Shown here: piece after piece, positions 33,559-43,135 of the stretch
How positions within the stretch are numbered: position 1 is the stretch's first letter
Layout: each line of letters begins with the position of its first letter
Assembly (NCBI GenBank): GCA_050084985.1
Contig: JBITNC010000002.1
Coordinates: forward strand, 2,542,001 to 2,606,000
Source of the DNA: Nageia nagi
Taxonomy: Eukaryota; Pinophyta
Direction of reading: 5' to 3'
Length of the DNA stretch: 64,000 nt
Position numbers and translations under genes: made by a program
Notes under the pieces: generated by a model
The model's database searches: none
The model's input: the letters and a program-made list of their open reading frames with translations, nothing else
What the model was told of the DNA's origin: nothing

Positions 33559-36243
33559 CTATTTATTCTGATATTGTTGTGCTCTTGTGGCTATACCAAT
33601 CATATGTATTGAATCATTTATAGTTCCTATAAATGGTATATCCTTATTATTCCATGTATAGTTCATTTGGTTTGGGATAGTTGCCACATTATTAGCCTGA
33701 TGTGAAGGTAAGGGGTTTTGATATATCCCTAAATTTTGATTTGAAGGCACAACAGGATTATCCACATCTATTTTTCGACTATCTATCAAGTCTTGAATTT
33801 TATGTTGAAAAGTTCGACATCTATTTGTATTATGTCCTTTTTGCCTATGATAAGCACAAAATTCATTTTCCTTATACCATTTGCTTCCCTTAGCATTAGG
33901 ATTTTTAGGTTTTATATCAGGTAATCTAATCATACCATTATCACATTATTTTTTAAGTATTTCAGCTAATGGTTCTGCTAATGGGGTAAAATTTCTTTTA
34001 GGCTTAGGTTCAACATTTTCTTCAATTTTTGAAGCTTAAACAGAATCTTCTGTCATAGCTATTTGATTATTTTGTGGTTGTTTAGTACTGTTCTCATATT
34101 GGTTACTCTTTTTGTATTCTTTTTTCTTAAGCTTTAGTTCTCCATCTTGAATTTTAACTCTTTCTATAACTATTGCCTAAGTAATAGCTTCTTCAAAAGT
34201 TCTATGTTGTTGAATTTGGAGAACACTGGCTATTGGTCTTAAACAACTTTGAATAAATAATTTAACCAATTCCTCTTATGGTATTGTATAAGGCATACTA
34301 GTGAGTATAGCCCACCATCTTGAGATGTAATCTTGTATAGTTTCATCAGGAAATTGTTGCAATCTTGTAAGATCAGTAATTGAAGAGCGTTCTTTAATAT
34401 TGATTCTAAAATGTTCAAGAAATTGATTAGCCAATTGTTCAAACGTATATAAACTATGCATAGGTAAACTATTATACCAATCCAAATCTTGGCTTACGAG
34501 TGTCATAGGAAATATACGTAACATTAATGAGTCATCATTGGCTATCTGATAACTAGAAAATGTAAATTTTCTCAAATGTTCTTTAGGGTCTTCTCTTCCT
34601 TTAAATGACTCTATTTTAGGAAATTCAAACCTATATGGTAGTTTCTTTTTTGGAAACTTGGATGAATAGGTTCATTGCAAATATTCTTGTAATTTAACTT
34701 TTGAAGTCCTTGAACATTTATTTCTCAATTTATAAAATCCTTCATAAAGTCTTCTAATTCTTTATCAGTTCTATGACCTTAAGTGTGTCTACGATATCTT
34801 CGAGTATTTGGATCCTTTTTCTGAAATTGATCTTGAAGTGTACGACTCATAGTCAGAAGGAAACTCTGATGGTGGTGGACGCAATATTTTAAGAGGTGAA
34901 TGTCATCGCAAAATAGGGATTCTAGGAGGTCTTTGGGATATCCCTTTTCCATATAAATCTTTTCATTTGTAATCAAGTTGTCTTGTTTGATTTCGGGTTT
35001 GTTCAACCCAACTTTTAATAGAATCTTGCTTTTGTTTATCATATAATTTTTGAAGTTCTAGTTCCTTATCCATTTCCTTTTGTAATAAAATGGCTGTCTC
35101 TCTATCCATCGCTTCTTGTTTGTCTAAGTAAGGATCTCGATATCTTTGTATTTGACTCCCTTCATAAGTTTTCGATTTCAAATTCTTTATTTTTTGATAT
35201 TCCTTCCACTATCTTTGTTTTTCTTTCTCCATACGTAGATATTGTTCCCTTTTTATTTTTTCATTCTCTAATTCTTTAAGTTGTAATTCCTGTAAACGAA
35301 GTTGAATCTCATGTTCTTTACGAAGTCTTTTCTTTTCTTGTTCTAGGAACTCATTTCTTTCTTTGTTTGCTTGTTCTTGTTCTATGAATTTCCTTTTATC
35401 TCTAATAAGTTTATCTTCCAGTTCTTTTAATTTATTCTCTTGTTCTTGAATTTTAATGAATTCGTCAACTTCCTTTATAAGATATTGCATCTCTGCGGCC
35501 TTTTTAATATCATCAGCATATATTTCCATGAATTTTTGATCGGCTTTTATTTTACGTAATCGTCGTTCTTCTAGTTCTTCATAGGAAGGTATCTCTTCTA
35601 TTTTGTACTTAGATGCCCTTCTATGTAATCCTCCCTTTGAAGAATAAGATTTCTCTATTTGCTTCATTGAAGGAGCTCTTTGAGATAAATTACTCATAGG
35701 TATTGATATTTCATTTTTTTCTAATTCGAGAGATTTATGAGAAGAAGAAGATCCCTCTTTTCGGATTAAAGAACTAACCTTTCAGCCATCAGATAATAGA
35801 CGAATGACTCTTTCATATTTAACTTTATAAGGCTTAGTCTCTGGTACCACTATGGTTTCAGCCCAAGATTTATCCTCGTCCATTTCTAAGTTATCACGTC
35901 TATGATTTAATTTTTTGACATCTCCCGGTAAACTAGAAGACATCTTAGGAATAGCCTTATGATTAGCTAGGCGATGATGAATTTCTATTAACTCTTCATC
36001 TAACACTTGCATTCTAGTCTTATTAGTAATATCTTCTATACTTTGTCTTTGCAATCTAGTTTGATCATAACCCCAATCCCAATCTTTACTCTCATAACGG
36101 ACTACCCGTGGATCTGATTCATCTAAAGGAGGTGGCCTCCTAACCGAATACTCTATCAAATCCATATTTTCTGAATCTATTTCTTGTATTTCAAATGGGT
36201 GTTCTCGCATTTTCTTAGTGGTCATACTTCTAGTTTGAACCAT
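33559..36243 (-). pseudogene. Tat-type gag with long coiled-coil front, copy 1
   Basis: Starts at the ATG at 36243 (MVQTRSMTTKK). About 330 residues of charged sequence come first, including a K/E/Q-rich heptad-like stretch (35209-35600) predicted to be coiled coil. A capsid-like gag domain follows (34276-34660), with FTFSSYQIANDDSLMLRIFP, LDWYNSLPMHSL and ETIQDYISRWWAIL. A knuckle of the C-x2-H-x4-H-x4-C type, CAYHRQKGHNTNRC, lies near 33820-33870. The frame is broken by stops near 35773, 35206 and 34960 and by shifts around 34240-34780. It ends at a TAG shared by all copies. Confidence 0.88.
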
Positions 36244-38024
36244 TTTTAGATATCATAAACAAGCATCGTCAAAAAGAAACTATATTTTTATCTTTTATAT
36301 TATATTTTCAAGAAAACAATTTAATGCACAAACAGCCTATATGCAAATCTACTTTTAACAATGTGATTATCTTCTTTAACTTTTTCACATATTTTTAATG
36401 TCTGAATTAAATGAACGATATGGGTTATTTATTTTTAATCTTTTTAATTTTCTTAGTTTGTTTTGACTAGTCAAGTGTTAAACAAGGTAGGTTGGGTAAT
36501 TCTAAATAGTATTTGCAAGTTTCTATGGCTTTTGGCTTGGTTCTAAATGAGTCTCCTTTTTTGACTCCTACCTAAAGGAAAGTTACCTTGGTCATCACCT
36601 CCAAGTGTAACTAGCTCTATGGCTTTAAGTGTGTTATGTCGGTGGTTACAAAGAAGTAAGAATTAATGGTTGGTAGTGAAATCCAACTCATTAATGTTCA
36701 ATTATTCCTTTAAGGCCTTATGAAATGCATTTGAATAAGTAAAGTACATTTATGCATACTACCCTCCCAAACATTCATGTCCATTTACTTATCTTATCTT
36801 AATGTGACACAATCAAAGTTTATTTTAAGTGAATCTTGACCTTAATAGACCCCATTGTTCTTTTTAATTATAATGCGATTCATTATCCAACCTCTTAATG
36901 ATGTTCATTAACTCCTTCTAGCTGTGGAAGTTTTATATGTGATAAATTCCCTCTTCTTACTAGTCACATATCTCTTCGACCTCCAATGGAGTAGTAAGAG
37001 CAGACTTAGTAAAAAGCCATTAAGTGTAGATAAATTAATTAAGTGAGGTTCAATTACTCCTCCAAGAGTCACATCCCTTCGACCTCTAATGGAGTGGTAA
37101 GGGCAGACCTCTTTAAGAGTGTTAATGTGAAGTATATTTCCAAATAATATGTGAATAAATTTTACCTCTTTCACTTAACTTATTTCTGATCACTTAGGAT
37201 CGCTTGAAGCATAAAAGTGAGAGCATACTTTGTTAAATGAAAGTACTTAGTGTATTCGAATCCCTCCAATTCATTAACCTTTTAATATGATTTACACTAC
37301 CCAAAAACTCGATTTATTTTCTTTAAGTTCATTCCAAATTAAATGTGATTCATTTACTCCTTCCAATTGTGGAAGTATTATGTGTAGTAAATTACCTCCT
37401 CTTACTAGTAAGAGGTCATTATGTGTGGGTTAATTAGCCAAATTAATGATAATGTGAATGCGAAAGAAAAGAAAAATTAATTACTCCTTCTTATCCGGTC
37501 TATTCTGGTCACCTTAGATCGCACGAAGCGCAAAGGGAGAGCATAAGTAGACAAGATAAAAAGTATTAATGTGTACATACCCTTCATCCAAAATATGAAA
37601 ATAAATACATAACATTATACATAAAGTAAATTAATAAAAAACATGCATTTAACCTTTTCTACCCATTCTTATATGCATTCTAGGCAAAGTAATCACATTC
37701 AAAAGTATCTTTTCATTTTAACAATACATTATGCATTTTATTTTAATTTTTTAGAAATAACAAAAAGAGACAAAATGACCTGGAGCATGAGTCATCGGCA
37801 TTTAGACAGAGGTCGCTGGCATTTATTCTGAGTCATCAGTTTCCAATTCCAATCATCGGTGTTTAGTCTAGATTACTTTGTAAAATGCTGGTGTTCCTTC
37901 TGAGTCATCGACATTCGATTATAGTCACTGGCATTTTTGCAACAGATTTCCTAAAATGCATAGAACGTAAAATTTGAAGTTAGTAAATCATTTTAAAACA
38001 AAAAACCCCCCTATCAATAACGGA
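36244..38024 (-). other. Leader (5' untranslated region) of copy 1
   Basis: Non-coding. From about 36244 to 37660 it matches the leader of copies 2 and 3 and contains their repeated modules: a pyrimidine-rich module CTTTGCGCTTCGTGCGATC (near 37520 and 37200) and a second with CTTACCACTCCATTRGAGG (near 37090, 36975 and others). The 350 bases nearest the primer-binding site are different from the other copies and hold a 20- to 21-base repeat of the form GAGTCATCGGCATTT (37785-37935). Confidence 0.7.
37785..37935. repeat. Short tandem motif cluster in the copy 1 leader
   Basis: About six diverged units of roughly 20 bases, core GTCATCGGCATTT or GTCGCTGGCATTT. They occupy the same place as the ATCGT-ACGAT cluster in the leaders of copies 2 and 3. 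Confidence 0.6.
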
Positions 38025-38026
38025 AG

Positions 38027-38046
38027 GGGCCCTCCTTCTAGCGCAA
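38027..38046 (-). other. Primer-binding site of copy 1
   Basis: Minus strand reads TTGCGCTAGAAGGAGGGCCC, matching the TGGYGCTAGAAGGAG sites of copies 2 and 3 apart from a mutated first G. I could not assign the primer tRNA. Confidence 0.75.
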
Positions 38047-38049
38047 GAA

Positions 38050-38898
38050 TGTTGCAGTGAAAATAAAGTTGAAATATAGAATAACATGAAATACAAATTA
38101 TTTTTAAATCTTCATTGAACCTCAAATTATGTAAAGTAGATAAACATGTTGTAATTGTACAATGATATTGATTTTCAGTTCAAACTACAATTTGCCCTTG
38201 GAAGGGACTTTTACAAATACCATTTGCCAAAATAAGAGTATTAGATCTCCATTATTTTTGATTTGCTTGCTTCTCTCCTTGATATGAACAATCTATAAAT
38301 CCTACACACATGCAAAAGATAATAACATCAAAGCATCTATGTATGACATGTATTGAATTGAAACTAGCATAAAACAATAAAATGTATGAGCTCACAAGAT
38401 TTTGGTAGCATTACCCTACTTCAAAGATGGGTCAAGATTCTCTCTAATTTGCTTTGTATTAGCTTGTATTTATAGATTTTGGGTGAGATGTTCAAAGGCT
38501 GGTAAGAGGAAGCGAAAAGCCACTGTAGGTCGTAACTGACCCCCTATATCCACCTCATCTTGGAAAGTTGAAACATTTCAACTTTCTCTCGCTGTTTTGG
38601 CTTCTTGTTCGACTGTTATAGAATCATCAACGATTTCCATACGAACGTCGACGACTGACTCAAAATGTCAATGACTGTCTTGGGTCGCTAGTGTCTAGTT
38701 TTTAATTTTGTGACAATATCAAAATGATTGCCTACTAGCCAATTTTACCTAAAAAGAGTCATGTAACCATCCGTTTTGCATGTACTTGACAGGGGCTATC
38801 CAATAATAGGGTTTTTAGACCTATTTTATATTGTTGCGAAGAGTTATGATTATTTCAATGTTTACTAGTTAAGAAGGGGACATTTTTAGGTGTCTATA
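38050..38898 (-). repeat. Divergent LTR (subfamily Q) at the 5' end of copy 1
   Basis: 849 bases; on the plus strand TGTTGCAGTG at the left and AGGTGTCTATA at the right (CA end decayed). It shares only parts with LTR A/B, such as the block around CCGTTTTGCATGTACT and the terminal GTGTCTA. TATA box on the minus strand at 38467-38474. A polypurine-like tract lies outside its right end (about 38903-38920), as though it had also been a 3' LTR. Confidence 0.75.
38467..38474 (-). promoter_or_regulatory. TATA box of LTR Q
   Basis: TATAAATA on the minus strand, comparable in position to that in LTR A. Confidence 0.55.
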
Positions 38899-40220
38899 AT
38901 AATGTCCTTTTTGGGTGGACATTAAATAACCATCACTATTTTATAGTCACTTGGTTGGAATTACATCAACTATTTTTCATGGGTTATCTTGGTGATTGGG
39001 GCTAAACTAATCATCAATCTAATATCCACATTATCATTAGTACTATAATCATGAGTGGTTGGGAAACAAACTAATCATCTTTGATTCACCTTTTCTGGTT
39101 GGATCTCAACTAACCTCCATTACCATCTATTTGAGTCACCTTTGCTAGTTGGGTCTCAACTAACCTCCATTATCATCTTTGAGTTACCTTTGTTTGTTGG
39201 GTCTCATCTAACCATCACCATGCTAGTACATATATTGCATCTAGTAATGGGACATGTACATTATGATGATGTTAACATATATGGTTCTAAATGCATGTAT
39301 TCCATCTAGGAATGGGGCATGTATCTCATGATGATGTTAATATATATAGTTTTGAATACATGTGTTTCATCTAGGAATGGGGCATGTACCCATGATGATG
39401 TGGAAACACCTTTATCATGATCTTGTATGTATGTATCTAATAATGAAACATTGAGTATTTCTATATGTAGTGTTTTCAATATGATGTATATATCTTTTAT
39501 TAATTTCATCCTTGCTTCATTACTTTAATATCATTAGCGATGAAATATTTTGATGTTTACTCTTATTATTACTAATATATATTTTATGAGTTAACCATCA
39601 AATATATGCTTGGAAGTTTGGTGTTTTATCTCTCTCATTTTTAGGTTATTCTTTTCTCTTAGTTGATTCTACTTCATGCAAGTCATTCCACCTCACAATA
39701 AAGGAAAAGAGGGGGAAATATACATCATCATTCCTTGATGATTTGGATAGTTCTACACCTAAACTAGAGAAGTATAAAAATTTTATTCTCTTTACCTTTA
39801 CTTCCTTTACATGCATAATATCATTTCAAAATCTAATTTCATTATATTTACAAAGTGAGGCATCTATTGACACCTAAAAGTGGTTCCCTTAACATGATCC
39901 CACTTAGATGCAATGTTACACACATGTTTAATCACACTTTATAATATTTCAATCATATTTTACCTTATTATCATGCATTTATTAGGTTGTGTTCTTATTT
40001 TTATGTTAGATACATTGGGATAATTTCAACCTTCATATAAGGCAACAATGCTGATATCATGCCTGATATAGATGTAAGTATCTCTAACCTAGGAAAAGAA
40101 TGTCAAGATTACATCTTGATAGTTGATACCCTACACTTGGGTATTTATAAATGCTACTTATTGAGATTAGAATCTTGTTATCACTCAAGAAATATTTTTC
40201 ATCCATATTCATGATCATAT
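38899..40220. other. Non-coding segment between LTR Q and LTR B, with local tandem repeats
   Basis: It starts with a purine-rich tract on the minus strand next to LTR Q. Three units of about 60 bases with TTGGGTCTCAACTAACC are present at 39040-39200, and three units of about 65 bases with CATCTAGGAATGGGGCATGTA at 39225-39400. From about 39868 the sequence TTGACACCTAAAAGTGG resembles the start of an LTR Q-like repeat on the plus strand, cut at 40220 by LTR B. No coding content. Its last five bases, CATAT, are the reverse complement of the flank of LTR A. Confidence 0.55.
39040..39400. repeat. Two short tandem repeat arrays
   Basis: Three units of about 60 bases followed by three units of about 65 bases; the two units are unrelated to each other. 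Confidence 0.7.
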
Positions 40221-41337
40221 TGTAGACACTCAAAATAAACCCTACATTTAGTTTAACAACATATAAATAAATAAAATAAGTATTTTTTTAACATATATCA
40301 CATTAAAATGATTATAAATCCTTATACAAGCCTCAAACAAGCTTTAAAACTCTATTATTGGATAGATATTTTTGAGTAGATGCAAAACGAGTGGTCATAC
40401 GACCCCTTTTCATTAAAAAATGACCATTGGGAAATTATTCTAATATTAGTATAAAATTTACTAAACAATCATTGACGATCTATCACGATCATTGATGATC
40501 CTCTAGGATCGTTGACGATCCCTGAATAATTCAAAAATAGACAAATCTAAGCCCAGAATAGCCTAGTATGCATAGTTTAGAATTACATATGTGGATTTGA
40601 GATAATAACACCTCAAGATTTCATACGGGATGTTACCTGGAATCTTGTGATGGCAAAACAAATGAATAATAAACTTTTGAGCTTATAAATACAAGCTCTA
40701 TATGTGAACAAAGGGACCCCGAATTTACTATAGCGAAGCTCTATAGAAATTAAACCAGAAGTTTGTTAGCAAAGATTGGAAGCTTGATTAATAACAAATC
40801 TACTATCAAGTATATTTTAATATTATGTTATTTATTTCTAATTCATATGTATTAGCAGATATGCTTTGATGTTTCATTCATTTTCTGTGTGTAGGGTCAA
40901 TACAGAAAAAGAACGATAGAAGCAAGCGTGAAGGAGAACAACTAGGAAGAGATACAAACATTTCAAAATTTTGCAAAAAATTCACTATAATGCCATAAAT
41001 CGTCGATGATTTAGAGATCGATCGACGGTGATTTCTCAGATTGATGACAAAATCTAAAAGTTTACAACGAGCACAATAATAGTGGGAGACCATTGATCAC
41101 TACCGATCCATACATAGATCGTTGCTGATCCATAACGATCATTATTGATCGATAATCAATCGATACCAATTCATACATATTGATAACAATATCTTATTGT
41201 ATTAAATTTCATCAAAATCTTTTTGGAGATAATATCTGCATTATTATTGATGTGTAATATTTAATGTGTTTTGATTTATTATGTTGAATGATTTATCTGG
41301 CTAAATTGCATTTTAGGTGCATAATTCAATATACACA
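40221..41337 (+). repeat. LTR B (5' LTR of copy 2)
   Basis: 1,117 bases, TGTAGACACTC...ATACACA. It is the near-identical reverse complement of LTR A, with scattered differences, mostly transitions. TATA box at 40684-40691; ATCGT-ACGAT motif clusters at 40468-40520 and 40995-41165. Confidence 0.92.
40684..40691 (+). promoter_or_regulatory. TATA box of LTR B
   Basis: TATAAATA, in the same position as in LTR A. Confidence 0.65.
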
Positions 41338-41340
41338 ATC

Positions 41341-41360
41341 TGGTGCTAGAAGGAGGGCCC
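41341..41360 (+). other. Primer-binding site of copy 2
   Basis: TGGTGCTAGAAGGAGGGCCC, three bases after the LTR end. Copy 3 has TGGCGC at the same place, so the T is a CpG decay. Confidence 0.85.
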
Positions 41361-43135
41361 CTTGCATGCATTCAGAGAATTGAAGCAAAAAATAGGATCA
41401 ATTACATATTGTTTTGATTATATTTTTAAATCTGTTTGCATCTTATGGAATTAGAAACTAACTTAATCTGTTTGATCTGTTGTTTTGTTTTTATTTTTTG
41501 GTATTTTTTGGATCATCGATGATCATACCAAAATCACCAACGATAGCTCTAAAATTGCCAACGATCGCTGTAAAATTGGTATGTATTCTAATCTGATGTA
41601 AATACAGTAAATGTAAGTAGGCATTTAAAATGATAGTCGGTAAAATTTCATGTGATCTCTTTGCTCAGAGTGCATGTAGAAAATGGGTAGCAAAACTTTA
41701 AATGCATGTTTATTTAATGTATGTTATGAATAATGTTGTTTGTTTTTATTCTTTTGGGTTAAGGATACGTACACATTAATACTTTTTATCTTGCCTACTT
41801 ATGCTCTTCCTTTGCACTTTATGCGATCTAAGGTGACCAGAATAGACTTGATAAGAAGGAATAATTTAATGTCTCTTTTTTCACACTATATTTAATTTGG
41901 TTAATTTATCACACATAATGACCTCTTACCAAGTCTGCCCTTACCACTCCAATGGAGGTCGAAGGGATATGTGATTAGTAAGAGGAAGTAATTTACTACA
42001 CTTAATACTTCCACTATTGGAAGGAGTAAATGAATTACACTTAATTTGGAATGAACCTAAGGTAAATGAATCGGGTTTTGGGTAGTATAAATCATATTAA
42101 AAGGTTAATGAATTGGAGGGATTCGAATACATTAAGTACTTTCACTTAACAAAGTATGCTCTCACTTTTGCACTTCAAGCGATCTTAAGTGATCAGAAAT
42201 AAGTTAAGTGAAAGAGGTAAAATTTATTCACATCTTATTTGAAAATATACTTCACATTAACACTCTTAAAGATGTCTACCCTTACCACTCCATTGGAGGT
42301 CGAAGGGATATGTGACTCTTGGAGGAGTAATTGAACCTCACTTAACTAATTTATCTACACTTAATGGCTTCTTACCAAGTCTGCTCTTACCACTCCATTG
42401 GAGGTCGAAGAGATATGTGACTAGTAAGAAGAGGGAATTTATTACACATAATACTTCCATAGCTGGAAGGGGTTAATGAACATCATTAAGAGGTTGGATA
42501 ATGAATCACATTATAATTAAAAAGAATAATGGGGTTTATTAAGGTCAAGACTCACTTAAAATAAACTTTTTGATTATATCACATTAAGATAAAATAAGTA
42601 AATGGACATGAATGTTTGGGAGGGTAGTATGCATAAATGTATTTTACTTGTTTAAATGCATTTCATAAGGCCTTAAAGGAATAATTGAACATTAACGAGT
42701 TGGATGTCACTACCAACCATTAATTCTTACTTCTTTGTAACCACCGACATAACACACTTGAAGCCATAGAGCCAGTTACACTTGGAGGTGATGACCAAGG
42801 TAACTTTCCTTTAGGTAGGAGTCAAAAAAGGAGACTCATCTAGAACCAAGCCAAAAGCCATAGAAACTTGCAAACATTAGAATTACCCAAACCTTGTTTA
42901 ACACTTGACTAGTCAAAACAAACTAGGAAAATTAAAAGGATTAAAAATAAACAACCCATATCGTTCATTTAATTAAGACATTAAAAATATGTGAAAAAGT
43001 TAAAGAAGATAATCACATTGTTAAAAGTAGGTTTGCATATAGGCTGTTTGTGCATTAAATTGTTTTCTCGAAAATATAATCTAAAAGATAAAAATAGAGT
43101 TTCTTGTTTACGATGCTTGTTTATGATATCTAAAA
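41361..43135 (+). other. Leader of copy 2
   Basis: Non-coding. It begins with a cluster of ATCGT-ACGAT-type motifs spaced about 20 bases apart (41513-41580). Then come two copies of a module with TGCGATCTAAGGTGACCAG (about 41800 and 42160) and three copies of a module with CTTACCACTCCATTGGAGG TCG (about 41938, 42278 and 42388). The same order of modules occurs in the leaders of copies 1 and 3. It ends at the gag ATG at 43136. Confidence 0.75.

Larger units (their letters stand above)
19827..38898 (-). mobile_element. Tat-type Ty3/gypsy element, copy 1 (minus strand)
   Basis: A 19-kb element with LTR A at 19827-20944 as its 3' LTR and a divergent LTR at 38050-38898 at its 5' end. From 5' to 3' on the minus strand it has primer-binding site, leader, gag with coiled-coil front, protease with G-patch, reverse transcriptase, two RNase H domains, integrase, an unrecognised duplicated-domain ORF, then an antisense plant-mobile-domain gene, polypurine tract and LTR. 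The second RNase H, the large size and the antisense extra gene point to the Tat lineage. The mismatch of its two LTRs suggests it is a recombinant. Confidence 0.85.
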
